A stretch of 64,000 bases of DNA from Nocardioides sp. Soil797 (GCA_001429555.1 LMSR01000016.1:361011-425010); one strand, 5' to 3'. Shown: positions 50,907-60,349, numbered from the stretch's first letter. Translations and numbers: made by a program. The notes: generated by a model from the letters alone, not told the origin.

Positions 50907-51239
50907 ATGACCGAGACCGACGGCGACGACGAAGCTGCCGTGGTCGGCGCATCCGCTGAAGCGGCAGGGACCGGCGAGCCCGCTGCGGCCGATGAACCTG
51001 GCGCAACCGACGAGACCGCGGCCGAGGAGTCTGATGCGACCGACAGGCCCGCCGCGGCGGACCGGGCCGACGCAGACAAGGCAGAGACCGCGTGGCAGCG
51101 CCGAAAGCGACTGGCCGCCGTCTTCGGCGACGTACTTCCTGACGCCACCCGCGACGAGCGCGGTCCGGACCCCGGCATGGGCGACGGCGGCAAGGGCGAC
51201 GACTGGTACCGCTCCCAGGTCCCGCCGCACCACGGCTGA
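50907..51239 (+). CDS. Small acidic protein with conserved basic/tryptophan C-terminus
   Basis: A 110-residue protein. The first 60 residues are low-complexity Ala/Asp/Glu; the C-terminal part TAWQRRKRLAAVFGDVLPD and DDWYRSQVPPHHG is a conserved actinobacterial tail of unknown function. GACAAT (50895-50900) lies 6 nt before the ATG. Ends 12 nt before palindromic element C1. Confidence 0.75.
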   Translation: MTETDGDDEAAVVGASAEAAGTGEPAAADEPGATDETAAEESDATDRPAAADRADADKAETAWQRRKRLAAVFGDVLPDATRDERGPDPGMGDGGKGDDWYRSQVPPHHG

Positions 51240-51251
51240 CGCGCCCGCACA

Positions 51252-51344
51252 GCGGTCCGCTCGACATGCAGTTGCGGTCCACGCGACGCCAGTTGAGCGT
51301 GGGCCGGGGCGCCGTACGTGCCAACTGCATGTCGAGCGGGCCGC
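51252..51344. repeat. Palindromic element C, copy 1
   Basis: 93 nt: 23-nt arms at 51252-51274 (starting GCGGTCCGCTCGACATGC) and 51322-51344, complementary except one G-T pair, around a 47-nt centre with its own CCACGC/GCGTGG hairpin. Flanking GCCCGC (51243-51248) and GCGGGC (51345-51350) extend the stem past a 3-nt bulge. Copy 2 lies at 52287-52379 in the same orientation with about 7 differences. Confidence 0.93.
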
Positions 51345-51414
51345 GCGGGCGGGCGCGTCGGTGGCCTGTGGATGACCGGTCGCAAAGCAGGGATTGCCGG
51401 AGCAGACTGCCGAC

Positions 51415-52331
51415 ATGGATGCGCGCTACGCCTTGGAGCAGTTGGGTGGCTTCGCCACGACGGCTCAATTGCGCAGGTTCGCCCGTCGCAGCGAGATCCG
51501 GCACGCCGTCGCCGAGGGGACCATCGTGCGTTGCGGCCTGGGCAAGTACGCCGTCCCGGGGCTTGACGAAGCGTGGCGTGCGGCGCACAGCCTGAGCGCA
51601 GTGGTCAGCGGTCGGAGTGCGGCGCAGTTCTGGGAGCTGGGCCTGTGTCTCTCGCCGGGTGAGGAGATCGCCCCTGAGATGACCGTTGCCCGCAATCGCA
51701 GGATTGCCCCGGAGCGCCGTGAGGGCGTGATGGTCAAGTGGCGTGACCTTCCGGCCTCGGCCGTGGTGGACGGTGTGGTCCACGGATGGCGCGGCCACTC
51801 CACCGGCCGAGTGACGACGTTGCTGCAGACGGTCCTCGACTGCTGCCGCGACCTGCCCGAGCGTGACGCGCTCTGTGTCGTGGACTCGGCGCTGCGGAAG
51901 GGAATCTCCCGGAGACGTTGCTGACGGCCGCTGCTGCCCTTCCGGTGATTGTCCGATCCCGCGTACGTCGGGTGATCGGGCTCGGTGATCGCCGCGCGGC
52001 CAACGTCTTCGAGACCTGCTTGCGCCACATCTGTCTGGCCGTGCCGGGGTTGGCTGTCCGGCCTCAGGTGCAGATCGGCGAGCACCGCGTCGATCTGGCT
52101 GACGAGTCACGCAAGATCGTCGTGGAGGCGGAGTCCTACGCCTTCCACGGTGAGAAGCAGATGTTCCGGGCCGATTGTCGGCGCTACACGTGGTTGACGA
52201 CGACGGGTTGGACGGTGTGGCGATTCGTATGGGAGGACGTCATGTTCAAGCCGGACGAGGTCCGGGAGGCCATGGTTCGCGGGCTGGCGGTCCGCTCGAC
52301 ATGCAGTTGCGGCCGACGCGACGCCAGTTGA
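51415..52331 (+). pseudogene. AbiEi-antitoxin-like / DUF559 gene with one frameshift
   Basis: The first part (51415-51923) is a winged-helix AbiEi-like domain (LEQLGGFATTAQLRRFA, IRHAVAEGTIVRCGLGKYAVPG); the second (from 51918 in another frame) is a DUF559 endonuclease-like fold (VGEHRVDLADE... type: QIGEHRVDLADESRKIVVEAE, WRFVWEDV). The two frames join if one C is added to the CCC run at 51908-51910 (KGIS-PETLLTAAA), so a single-base deletion or sequencing error splits it. CAGACT (51403-51408) is 6 nt before the ATG. The last 15 codons derive from palindromic element C2. Such genes are multi-copy orphans in actinobacteria. Confidence 0.8.
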
Positions 52332-52379
52332 GCGTGGGCCGGGGCGCCAGACGTGCCACCTGCATGTCGAGCGGACCGC
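52287..52379. repeat. Palindromic element C, copy 2
   Basis: 93 nt, same orientation and length as copy 1 (51252-51344). Arms 52287-52309 and 52357-52379 pair except at one position. It encodes the last residues and the TGA stop (52329-52331) of the DUF559 frame, indicating insertion into, or capture of, the gene's 3' end. Confidence 0.93.
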
Positions 52380-52398
52380 AGCGGTGCCGAAATGCGAG

Positions 52399-52428
52399 CG
52401 AGGCCCGCCCCCGAAGGGACGGGCCTCG
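52399..52428 (-). terminator. mscL terminator with UUCG tetraloop
   Basis: On the minus strand CGAGGCCCG-TCCC-TTCG-GGGG-CGGGCCTCG folds into a 13-bp hairpin closed by C(UUCG)G. The single G-U pair is allowed only in this orientation, so it is assigned to mscL. Confidence 0.75.
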
Positions 52429-52449
52429 CCAGCAGGTGAAGCAGGTGAA

Positions 52450-52791
52450 TCAGGGACGCGCGGCGAGCTGGTCGCGGATCTGCGCGAGCAGGTCGACCTC
52501 GGTCGGGCCGGCGGCCTCGCCCGGGAAGAAGCGCTCCTTGGCCTTGGTGTAGGGCACCACGACCAGGAAGTAGACGACCGCGCCCATGATGATGAACGCG
52601 ATGACGGCGTTCAGGAAGGCACCGAACGAGTTGGGCTCGTTGCTGAACACGTCGTCCATGCTGTCGGGCAGCAGGTCCGTGAGCCAGTTGGTGAAGGTGG
52701 TCACCACGTCGGCGAAGGCCAGCGCCATGATCAGACCGGTGGCGATCTCAACCAGGTTTCCACGGAGCAGGAAATTCTTGAATCCATCCAT
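52450..52791 (-). CDS. mscL: Large-conductance mechanosensitive channel MscL
   Basis: A 113-residue channel: amphipathic N-terminus MDGFKNFLLRGNLVEIATG, first transmembrane helix, a periplasmic loop, second helix (LNAVIAFIIMGAVVYFLVVVP) and a cytosolic bundle (TEVDLLAQIRDQLAAR). Size and order match MscL, the pentameric release valve for hypo-osmotic shock. AAGGAG lies about 9 nt before the ATG at 52791; longer frame upstream is non-coding. Confidence 0.92.
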   Translation of the reverse strand: MDGFKNFLLRGNLVEIATGLIMALAFADVVTTFTNWLTDLLPDSMDDVFSNEPNSFGAFLNAVIAFIIMGAVVYFLVVVPYTKAKERFFPGEAAGPTEVDLLAQIRDQLAARP

Positions 52792-52864
52792 TTGTGCTTT
52801 CTCCTTCTCGATGCGAGCCCCGAAGCGCTCGATATCCCGATGGGGGACTAGACAGCGGCACACG

Positions 52865-53518
52865 CTAGCGTGAAATCGTGGCGGTGAGATAGCGCGTCGC
52901 CGAAGCGGAGGCGACTTTCTCGGACAACTCGGACGTGGTTCCCACCACAATCAGACGGCCAGATGCGGGATTCACCTGCGACCCGTCATCACTGTGAGGC
53001 AAGGCGATCACGGGAATGTTGTCACCGACCCGCTCGGTCCCTCCGGTGCGTTGATCGGTGGCCAAGAGGTCGATCCGATCGCCCACGCGCAGCAACGACG
53101 CGGCGCCGTCGTCGGGAATGCGGACCGGAACCGCGACCAGACCCGGATAGCCCTCGAGCAGGTTCGCGCCGACGAGCCTGGCGTCGGTGAGCGGCTCGCC
53201 CTGTCGCACCGGCCCGGTCGTGGTGCGCCCGACGGCGTACGCCGAGTTGCTGGCGTCGGCGGGCGCGGCGCCCTCGGGGAAGTCGACCAACTCGACATCA
53301 TCGGCCGTGACCGTGCTTCCTGCCGGGAGGTCGTGGGCGGCCACGGTGATCGGCACGGTGGGCGGCGACGGTGGGGCGAGAGCGCGCAAGCCTGCGAACA
53401 CCGCTCCCACCACGCACAGGGCGCACAGCAGACGGCGTCGGCCCAGGACGGCGCGGCGCAGCGAGTGGCGGGTGTCGGAGAGGCGTTGGCGCAGGTCGGT
53501 GGAAGAGTTCGGGGCCAT
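52865..53518 (-). CDS. SAF-domain protein, CpaB/RcpC-like
   Basis: A 217-residue membrane-anchored protein: cytosolic Arg-rich start, one transmembrane helix (about 31-48), then a SAF domain (about 55-120: VAAHDLPAGSTVTADDVELVDFP, GPVRQGEPL) and a C-terminal beta-rich region. The order matches CpaB/RcpC, the Flp-pilus secretin partner, but no other tad/flp genes are nearby, so a different envelope role is possible. TAGCCT (53526-53531 on this strand) is 7 nt before the ATG. Confidence 0.8.
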   Translation of the reverse strand: MAPNSSTDLRQRLSDTRHSLRRAVLGRRRLLCALCVVGAVFAGLRALAPPSPPTVPITVAAHDLPAGSTVTADDVELVDFPEGAAPADASNSAYAVGRTTTGPVRQGEPLTDARLVGANLLEGYPGLVAVPVRIPDDGAASLLRVGDRIDLLATDQRTGGTERVGDNIPVIALPHSDDGSQVNPASGRLIVVGTTSELSEKVASASATRYLTATISR

Positions 53519-53653
53519 GCCGGTGAGGCTAGGTCGATCCGGCGTGACGTGAATCGGTTCTCCACAGGTGGCGTATCATTGGCAGTCGGGCCGGTTGAGT
53601 GCCAGCCCGCCCAACCACGTTCCCCTGATCGGATCCTCGGAGGATTTCGGCCC

Positions 53654-54007
53654 GTGCCCACCTATCAGTACGCCTGCACCGAGTGCGACCACGCGTTCGA
53701 GCAGATCCAGAAGTTCAGCGACGACGCGCTCACCGTCTGCCCCGTCTGTCACGGTCGGCTGCGCAAGGTGTTCAACGCTGTGGGTGTGGTGTTCAAGGGC
53801 TCGGGGTTCTACCGGACCGATTCGCGCAGCGGCTCCTCCTCGACCATCACCTCGTCGAGCTCGGGCAGCGAGTCGAGCAAGAGCGACAGCGGCACAAAGA
53901 CCAGCACGAGCAGCGGCACGTCGGGCAGCGGCGCGTCGGGCAGCACCAGCACGAGCAGCAGCACGTCGGGCAGCGGCTCCACCTCCAGCGCGTCCTCCAC
54001 CTCTTGA
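53654..54007 (+). CDS. FmdB family zinc-ribbon protein
   Basis: A 117-residue protein. The first 55 residues are the FmdB/CxxC regulatory zinc ribbon (YACTECDHAF ... VCPVCHGRLRKVF ... FKGSGFYRTD); the remaining 60 are a Ser/Gly/Thr low-complexity tail. Family function is unclear (regulatory or RNA-related). GTG at 53654 with GGAGGA about 10 nt upstream; TATCAT at 53574-53579 may be the -10. The tail repeats make length variation likely. Confidence 0.9.
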   Translation: MPTYQYACTECDHAFEQIQKFSDDALTVCPVCHGRLRKVFNAVGVVFKGSGFYRTDSRSGSSSTITSSSSGSESSKSDSGTKTSTSSGTSGSGASGSTSTSSSTSGSGSTSSASSTS

Positions 54008-54050
54008 CCCGACCCCACGGGGAGAATGCCGTGGTGGATCGGGATCACGG

Positions 54051-56630
54051 ATGAACCTTCAGGAACGTTGGCGGGTCTTCCGCGCCTGGCCCTGGGGCGC
54101 CCGCTGGGCGATCTGGGTATCCCTCGGGCTGGCCCTGGTGCTGCTCGCCGGCACCATCACCGGCGTGGTGCTGGTTCGCCGCCCGTTTCCCCAGCTGGAC
54201 GGTGAGATCGAGGTCCCCGGGCTCGAGGCAGAGGTCACCGTCATCCGTGACGGCAACGGCATTCCGCAGATCTACGCCGACTCGACGGCCGACCTGATGC
54301 AGGCCCAGGGCTTCGTGCACGCGCAGGACCGCTTCTACGAGATGGACGTACGCCGCCACATCACCGCCGGCCGTCTCTCCGAGCTCTTCGGCCGCACCAC
54401 GCTCGAGACCGACAAGGCAGTCCGCACGATGGGGTGGCGTCGGGTCGCGGAACGCGAGCTGGCGTTGCTCGAGCCGGAGACTCGCTCCGCGCTCGAGTCG
54501 TACGCCGACGGGGTGAACGCCTACCTCGACCAGCACTCGTCGACCTCGGAGATCTCCCTGGAATACACCGTCCTGCGCGCAGGAGGCCTCGACTACCAGC
54601 CCGAGCCCTGGACCCCGGTGGACTCGCTGGCCTGGCTCAAGGCAATGGCGTGGGACCTGCGCGGCAACATGGACGACGAGGTGGCCCGGGTGATGCTCTC
54701 GGTCAACCACACGCCCGAGCAGGTCGACCAGCTCTATCCGGCGTACCCCTTCGCCGACCACGACCCGATCGTCAACCAGGGCGCGCTGGTCGACGGCCGC
54801 TACGAACCCGACGCCACCAGTCCCGGCAGCCGCAACCCGGCGCGACCGGCGTACACCGCCGACCAGGTCAGTGCTCTGAAGCGTGCCCGTGACGGCATCG
54901 ACGCGATCCCGGCCCTGCTCGGTCACGGCGACGGCATCGGCAGCAACAGCTGGGTCGTCGACGGCGAGCACTCTGCGACTGGGGCGCCGCTGCTGGCCAA
55001 CGACCCGCATCTGGGCACCAGCCTTCCCGGCATCTGGTACCAGGTCGGCCTGCACTGTCGCAGCATCTCCGAGGCCTGCCCCTTCGAGACCTCGGGCTTC
55101 AGCTTCGCCGGCGTGCCGGGCGTCGTGATCGGTCACAACGCCGACATCGCCTGGGGTTTCACCAACCTCGGCCCCGACGTCAGCGACCTGTTCCTGGAGA
55201 GGCTCGACGGCAACCGGTGGCTGTATGACGGCAAGCTGCGCCCGCTGCGCACCCGCACCGAGACCATCGAGGTCGCCGATGGCGACGACTTCGAGCTCAC
55301 GGTGCGCGAGACCGATCACGGCCCGCTGCTCTCCGACGTGTCGAAGGAGTTGAGCACAGTCGGCGCCAATGCCGAGGCACCGGCCGGACCCGATCGTGGC
55401 AACGGCTACGCGGTGGCGCTGAAGTGGACCGCGTTGGAGCCCTCGAACACTGCCGATGCGATCCTCGAGCTGAACAAGGCCTCCGACTGGGACGAGTTCC
55501 GCTCCGCGGCGGCCGACTTCGCGGTGCCGTCACAGAACCTGGTCTACGCCGACCGAGAGGGCCACATCGGCTACCAGGCTCCTGGGCGCATCCCGATCCG
55601 CAAGTCCGGCAACGACGGATCACTTCCGGTGGCGGGCTGGTTGCCCGAGAACGACTGGAGCGGGAAGTACATCCCCTTCGACGCGCTGCCGAAGCTGTTC
55701 GACCCGGAGGAGGGTTTCATCGTCACCGCGAACCAGGCGGTGGTCGACGACTCCTACCCCAACTACCTGACCGACGACTGGGACTACGGCTATCGCTCCC
55801 AGCGGATCCGCGACCTGATCGCCGCCGAGGGCGACCTGTCGATCGACGAGATGACCGACATGCAGACCGACGACCGCTCGGCGCTGGCCGACGTCGTGGT
55901 GCCGCACCTGCTCGATCTCAGGTTGCCGACCGGCTATCGCGACGACGGACAGTCCGTGCTGGCCGACTGGGACCACCGCCAGGGAGCCTCGTCGGCCGGG
56001 GCCGCGTACTTCAACGTGGTCTGGAAGAACCTCCTCGAGCTGACCTTCGCCGACGAGATGCGTGAGTCGATCCGCCCCAACGGTGGCAGCCGCTGGTGGG
56101 CGGTGGTCACCGACCTGCTGGACCGCCCCGCCGACCCGTTCTGGGACGACCGCTCCACGGACGAGGTCGAGACCCGCGACGACATCCTGCGCGCCGCCAT
56201 GTTGGCCGCCAGCGACGAGATCATCCGGCTGATGTCGCGTCGGCCTGGGGAGTGGGAGTGGGGCCAGCTGCACCGACTCGAGCTGCGCAACCAGACCCTC
56301 GGCACCTCCGGGATCGGGCCCGTCGAGGCGCTGTTCAACCGCAGCTTCAAGGTCGGTGGCGGGAGCTCGCTGGTCAACGCGACGTCGTGGGACGCGGTCG
56401 AGGGATACGAGGTCACCTCCGCGCCGTCGATGCGGATGGTGGTCTCGTTGGGAGACCTCGACGACTCGCGCTGGATCAACCTGACCGGCAACTCCGGGCA
56501 TGCCTTCCACGCCAACTACACCGACCAGGCCGAGCTGTTCGTCGAAGGGAAGACGTTGCCGTGGGCGTTCTCGAAGGACGCCGTCGAGGCCCGCGAGGAG
56601 CACCGGCTCACGCTCAAACCGGGGGGCTAG
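54051..56630 (+). CDS. Penicillin acylase family protein (Ntn hydrolase)
   Basis: An 859-residue protein with one N-terminal transmembrane helix (about 19-41) and the penicillin-acylase fold. The autoprocessing nucleophile Ser is in GIGSNSWVVDGEHSATGAPLLANDPHL, preceded by the A-chain (MQAQGFVHAQDRFYEMD) and followed by B-chain motifs (GVPGVVIGHNADIAWGFTN). Homologues hydrolyse amides such as penicillins, acyl-homoserine lactones or other N-acyl compounds. The substrate is unknown. ATG at 54051. Its stop overlaps the cyclo-ligase stop on the other strand. Confidence 0.92.
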   Translation: MNLQERWRVFRAWPWGARWAIWVSLGLALVLLAGTITGVVLVRRPFPQLDGEIEVPGLEAEVTVIRDGNGIPQIYADSTADLMQAQGFVHAQDRFYEMDVRRHITAGRLSELFGRTTLETDKAVRTMGWRRVAERELALLEPETRSALESYADGVNAYLDQHSSTSEISLEYTVLRAGGLDYQPEPWTPVDSLAWLKAMAWDLRGNMDDEVARVMLSVNHTPEQVDQLYPAYPFADHDPIVNQGALVDGRYEPDATSPGSRNPARPAYTADQVSALKRARDGIDAIPALLGHGDGIGSNSWVVDGEHSATGAPLLANDPHLGTSLPGIWYQVGLHCRSISEACPFETSGFSFAGVPGVVIGHNADIAWGFTNLGPDVSDLFLERLDGNRWLYDGKLRPLRTRTETIEVADGDDFELTVRETDHGPLLSDVSKELSTVGANAEAPAGPDRGNGYAVALKWTALEPSNTADAILELNKASDWDEFRSAAADFAVPSQNLVYADREGHIGYQAPGRIPIRKSGNDGSLPVAGWLPENDWSGKYIPFDALPKLFDPEEGFIVTANQAVVDDSYPNYLTDDWDYGYRSQRIRDLIAAEGDLSIDEMTDMQTDDRSALADVVVPHLLDLRLPTGYRDDGQSVLADWDHRQGASSAGAAYFNVVWKNLLELTFADEMRESIRPNGGSRWWAVVTDLLDRPADPFWDDRSTDEVETRDDILRAAMLAASDEIIRLMSRRPGEWEWGQLHRLELRNQTLGTSGIGPVEALFNRSFKVGGGSSLVNATSWDAVEGYEVTSAPSMRMVVSLGDLDDSRWINLTGNSGHAFHANYTDQAELFVEGKTLPWAFSKDAVEAREEHRLTLKPGG

Positions 56631-57214
56631 AAGCGGCGTACGCCGGCGGGCGTGACGGCTGCGGTCACCGGCCGGTCGTGCGGCTCGGACGGCACGTGGT
56701 CGAGCAGCTCGTCGTCGTGCAGGAGCACGCAGGTGAAGGTCCCGACCGGCACGCGACCGAGGGCTCGGTCGTAGGAACCACCCCCTCGACCCAGCCGCTT
56801 CCCGTCCGGGCCGACCGCCAAGCCGGGCAGCAGCACGACCTCAGGAGTGGCGATCGCGTCCACGCCCAGACGCGGCCCGGTGGGCTCGAGCATCCCGCGT
56901 CGCGCCGAGGCCAGCCGCCCGTCGTACGCCGCCCAGTCGAGGTCGTTGTCGGGCAGCAGCACGGGCAGGATCACCCGCTTGCCGGCGGCCAGCAAACCGT
57001 CGAGCAACAACCCGGTGCCGGGCTCGGAGCCGATCGAGACGTACGCCGCGACGCTGGCTGCCCGGCGTACGTCCGTGAGGGCGAGCAGGTGCTCCGCGAT
57101 CCGGGCCGCGGTTCGCGAGCGCTCGGCCAGGGAGAGTCGGTTGCGCGCGGTCAGCAGCTGGTCGCGCAGGGCAACCTTCTGGGCGGCCTTCGGGGGGCGT
57201 TCCGCGGCGGACAT
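56627..57214 (-). CDS. 5-formyltetrahydrofolate cyclo-ligase
   Basis: A 195-residue enzyme converting 5-formyl-THF to 5,10-methenyl-THF with ATP. The ATP-binding GRGGGSYDRAL motif and VLLPGLAVGPDGKRLG segment identify the family; N-terminal KVALRDQLLTARNRL helix is typical. TACCCT (57222-57227 on this strand) is 7 nt before the ATG. The stop codon shares the palindrome CTAG with the convergent penicillin-acylase gene. Confidence 0.93.
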   Translation of the reverse strand: MSAAERPPKAAQKVALRDQLLTARNRLSLAERSRTAARIAEHLLALTDVRRAASVAAYVSIGSEPGTGLLLDGLLAAGKRVILPVLLPDNDLDWAAYDGRLASARRGMLEPTGPRLGVDAIATPEVVLLPGLAVGPDGKRLGRGGGSYDRALGRVPVGTFTCVLLHDDELLDHVPSEPHDRPVTAAVTPAGVRRF

Positions 57215-57274
57215 GTCTCACAGGGTAGGGGCATGGTTGTCGTCCCGGCGCCCCGTCGGCCTACGATCAACAGT

Positions 57275-58654
57275 ATGGGCAGTTCAGCACTGAACCGTGC
57301 ACTCACCAAGATGGCCGAGGCCGACATCGAGCCGGGGGCTCGCGAGGTCTTCGCGCACTACTTCCGACTCCTGGAGGCCGGCGAGACCGGAATGATCTCG
57401 GAGGACACGATCGAGCCGCTCGACATGGAGTCGTTGGCCGACGTCGAGGTCGCCGACGATGTCGCGAAGCGGGCGCTGGCCACCACGGCGGTGATCAAGC
57501 TCAACGGTGGCCTGGGCACCTCCATGGGCATGGACCGTGCGAAGTCGTTGCTGTGCGTGCGGCGCGGGCTGTCGTTCCTCGACATCATCGCGCGCCAGAT
57601 CCTCTCGCTGCGTGAGGCCTACGACGCCCCGCTGCCGTTGATCTTCATGAACAGCTTCCGCACCTCCGAGGACACCATGGCGGCACTTGCCCGCTATGAG
57701 GACCTCCCGGTCAAGGGCCTGCCGCTGGAGTTCCTGCAGAACAAGGAGCCCAAGCTCCTGGTCGGGGACCTCTCCCCGGTGGCCTGGCCGAAGGACCCGA
57801 CACTCGAGTGGTGCCCGCCGGGCCACGGCGACATCTACACCGCGCTCGTCGGCAGCGGGTTGCTCGACCAGCTGATCGAGGCCGGCTACGACCGGGTCTT
57901 CGTCTCCAACTCCGACAACCTCGGCGCCACCCCCGACCCGACGGTGGCCGGTTGGTTCGCCGAGTCCGGTGCCCCGTTCGCGATCGAGGCCGTGCGGCGT
58001 ACGCCGGCAGACCGCAAGGGCGGTCACTTCGCGCGACGCACCAGCGACGGACGGATCATCCTGCGCGAGAGCGCGCAGACCCTCGCCAAGGACGTGCCGG
58101 CCCTGGCCGATCTCGACCGGCACCGCTTCACCTCCACCAACAACCTGTGGTTCGACCTGGCCGCGATGAAGCAGGCGCTCGCGGAGCGACAGGGCGTGCT
58201 GGGCCTGCCGCTGATCCGCAACGTCAAGCACGTCGACCCCGGTGACAAGTCCTCGCCCGAGGTGATCCAGATCGAGACCGCCATGGGTGCCGCGATCGAG
58301 GTGTTCGAGGGTGCCCGCACCATCGAGGTCGGCCGCGAGAGGTTCGTGCCCGTGAAGACCACCGATGACCTGCTGGTGCTGCGCTCCGACGTCTATGACC
58401 TCGGTTCCGACTTCGTGCTGGAGCAGGCCGGTGAACGGGTTCCGCTGATCACGCTCGACCGCGACATCTATCGCCTGGTCGGAGAGTTCGACAAGCGCTT
58501 CCCGCAAGGAGCACCGTCGCTGCGGGGTGCGTCGTCGTTGACCGTCGAGGGTGACTGGACCTTCGAGCCCGGGGTGACGGTGACCGGGACGGTCTCGCTC
58601 GAGCGACAACCCGGCGCCCAGCGGGTGGCCACGGGGACGGTGCTCGATGGCTGA
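57275..58654 (+). CDS. UTP-glucose-1-phosphate uridylyltransferase (UDPGP family)
   Basis: A 459-residue eukaryote-type UDP-glucose pyrophosphorylase: nucleotide-binding LNGGLGTSMGMDRAKSLL, RTSEDTMAAL, VFVSNSDNLGATPD and the sugar-binding FTSTNNLWFDL. It makes UDP-glucose for glycans and glycolipids. It is not the GalU nucleotidyltransferase fold usual in proteobacteria, but occupies the galU position upstream of moeA/glp in actinobacteria. TACGAT (57262-57267) is 7 nt before the ATG. Overlaps moeA by 8 nt. Confidence 0.92.
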   Translation: MGSSALNRALTKMAEADIEPGAREVFAHYFRLLEAGETGMISEDTIEPLDMESLADVEVADDVAKRALATTAVIKLNGGLGTSMGMDRAKSLLCVRRGLSFLDIIARQILSLREAYDAPLPLIFMNSFRTSEDTMAALARYEDLPVKGLPLEFLQNKEPKLLVGDLSPVAWPKDPTLEWCPPGHGDIYTALVGSGLLDQLIEAGYDRVFVSNSDNLGATPDPTVAGWFAESGAPFAIEAVRRTPADRKGGHFARRTSDGRIILRESAQTLAKDVPALADLDRHRFTSTNNLWFDLAAMKQALAERQGVLGLPLIRNVKHVDPGDKSSPEVIQIETAMGAAIEVFEGARTIEVGRERFVPVKTTDDLLVLRSDVYDLGSDFVLEQAGERVPLITLDRDIYRLVGEFDKRFPQGAPSLRGASSLTVEGDWTFEPGVTVTGTVSLERQPGAQRVATGTVLDG

Positions 58655-59879
58655 GTCGACGACACCCGAACCCGTCTCCGTCGCCGACCACGTCGCGCGG
58701 ATTCTCGACACCATCGAACCCCTGGGCGTCTACGGGCAGTCACTGCTCGACGCGGGCGGACTCCCGATCGCCGAGGACGTGGTCTCACCCATCCCGTTGC
58801 CACCCTTCGACAACTCGGCGATGGATGGCTACGCAGTGGTCTTCCACGACGTCGCCGACGCCGCTGACGACCACCACGTCCACCTGCCGGTGGTCGGTGA
58901 GATCGGCGCCGGGCAGGCGAAGCTGACGGCGATGTCGCCCGGCACCGCGGTCAAGATCATGACCGGTGCCCCCATGCCCAGTGGAGCCGATGCCGTCGTC
59001 CCCTACGAGTGGACCGACCGTGGTGTGGCCCAGGTGCAGATCCACCGCGCACCCAAGCTCGGGCAACACGTCCGTCGTGCTGGCGAGGACGTCGAGGAGG
59101 GCGAGGTGCTGGCCTCCGAGGGCACCGTCCTCGGCCCGCGCCAGATCGGACTGCTGGCCGCCGCCGGGCGTGCCGAGGTGCAGGCCCGGCCGCGCCCACG
59201 CGTCGTGGTGATGTCGACCGGGAGCGAGCTGCGCGACCCGGGCCAGCCGCTGTCGCGCGACTCGATCTTCGACGCGAACTCCTTCATGCTGGCGGCTGCC
59301 GTTCGTGCCGCTGGAGGGATCCCGTTCCGTGTCGGCTCGGTGCCTGACGACCGTGCCGGCTTCACCGAGGCCCTCCACGACCAGCTCGTGCGGGCCGACC
59401 TGGTGGTCACCAGTGGTGGGGTCAGCGAGGGCGACTACGACGTGGTCAAGGAGGCGCTGCGCGAGACCGGGACCATGTGGTTCGGCAAGGTCGCCATGCA
59501 GCCCGGCAAGCCTCAGGGCTTCGGCGTCGTCGGTGACGACGAGGTGCCGATCTTCACGCTCCCCGGCAACCCGGTCTCGGCCTACGTCTCCTTCCAGGTC
59601 TTCGTGCTTCCGGCCCTGCGCAAGCTGCAGGGCCACCGCCCCTACGAGCGTCCGACGCGTACGGCGAGGCTGACGCACGGCTTCTCCTCTCCCGAGGGTC
59701 GCGAGCAGTTCGTCCGGGCCGACTACGACGCCTCGGTGGTCACTCCGGTGGGCGGCCACGCCTCCCACCTGATCGGCGACCTGGCCAACTCCAACGCGCT
59801 GATCGTGGTGCCGGCCGAGGTCACCTCGTGCAAGCCGGGCGACTCGGTGCAGGTGCTCCTCCTCGACGAGGCCCCCTGA
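58647..59879 (+). CDS. moeA: Molybdopterin molybdotransferase MoeA / gephyrin-like Glp
   Basis: A 410-residue Moe[41 protein letters not shown] and [11 protein letters not shown], plus [14 protein letters not shown], in family order. It ligates molybdate to adenylated molybdopterin. Its place directly before moaC-mog-rimJ and a GlpR/SepX homologue is the arrangement of Corynebacterium Glp, a MoeA-like protein that binds FtsZ and GlpR; a division role is therefore possible but not shown by sequence. Overlaps moaC by 1 nt. Confidence 0.92.
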   Translation: MAESTTPEPVSVADHVARILDTIEPLGVYGQSLLDAGGLPIAEDVVSPIPLPPFDNSAMDGYAVVFHDVADAADDHHVHLPVVGEIGAGQAKLTAMSPGTAVKIMTGAPMPSGADAVVPYEWTDRGVAQVQIHRAPKLGQHVRRAGEDVEEGEVLASEGTVLGPRQIGLLAAAGRAEVQARPRPRVVVMSTGSELRDPGQPLSRDSIFDANSFMLAAAVRAAGGIPFRVGSVPDDRAGFTEALHDQLVRADLVVTSGGVSEGDYDVVKEALRETGTMWFGKVAMQPGKPQGFGVVGDDEVPIFTLPGNPVSAYVSFQVFVLPALRKLQGHRPYERPTRTARLTHGFSSPEGREQFVRADYDASVVTPVGGHASHLIGDLANSNALIVVPAEVTSCKPGDSVQVLLLDEAP

Positions 59880-60349
59880 TGGGTGACCGGCTGACCCACG
59901 TCGACGAGACGGGGGCCGCGCGCATGGTCGACGTGTCGACGAAGTCCGTCACTGCGCGCGAGGCCACCGCCTCGGGTCGGGTGCTGGTCTCCGCGGCCGT
60001 GGTCGCGCTGCTGCGTGGTGAGGGTGTGCCCAAGGGAGACGCGCTCGGCGTGGCCCGGTTGGCCGGGATCATGGGCGCCAAGCAGACCCCGTCGCTGATC
60101 CCGTTGTGCCACCCGTTGGCGATCTCGGGCGTCACCGTCGACCTGGTCGTCGGCGACGAGTCCGTCGAGATCCGCGCGACCGTGCGCACCACCGACCGCA
60201 CCGGCGTCGAGATGGAGGCCCTCACTGCGGTCTCGGTCGCGGCCCTCACGGTGATCGACATGGTCAAGGCCGTCGACAAGGGCGCCGTCATCACCGACGT
60301 ACGCATCGAGGCGAAGTCCGGCGGCAAGTCGGGGGAGTGGACCCGGTGA
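59879..60349 (+). CDS. moaC: Cyclic pyranopterin monophosphate synthase
   Basis: A 156-residue Moa[32 protein letters not shown] and [20 protein letters not shown] with the active-site lysine region KAVDKGA. Converts the GTP-derived intermediate made by MoaA to cyclic pyranopterin. ATG at 59879 overlaps the MoeA stop (TGATG), and its own stop overlaps the Mog start by GTGA. MoaA is not in the window. Confidence 0.96.
   Translation: MGDRLTHVDETGAARMVDVSTKSVTAREATASGRVLVSAAVVALLRGEGVPKGDALGVARLAGIMGAKQTPSLIPLCHPLAISGVTVDLVVGDESVEIRATVRTTDRTGVEMEALTAVSVAALTVIDMVKAVDKGAVITDVRIEAKSGGKSGEWTR

Noticed and set aside
51252..52379. Insertion sequence
   Set aside because: Direct 93-nt palindromes flank a non-transposase gene and no target-site duplication was identified.
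53568..54050. N-terminal extension of the penicillin-acylase ORF through fmdB
   Set aside because: It is a different frame of the FmdB gene, low-complexity Arg/Pro/Ala; the true start with a membrane helix is at 54051.
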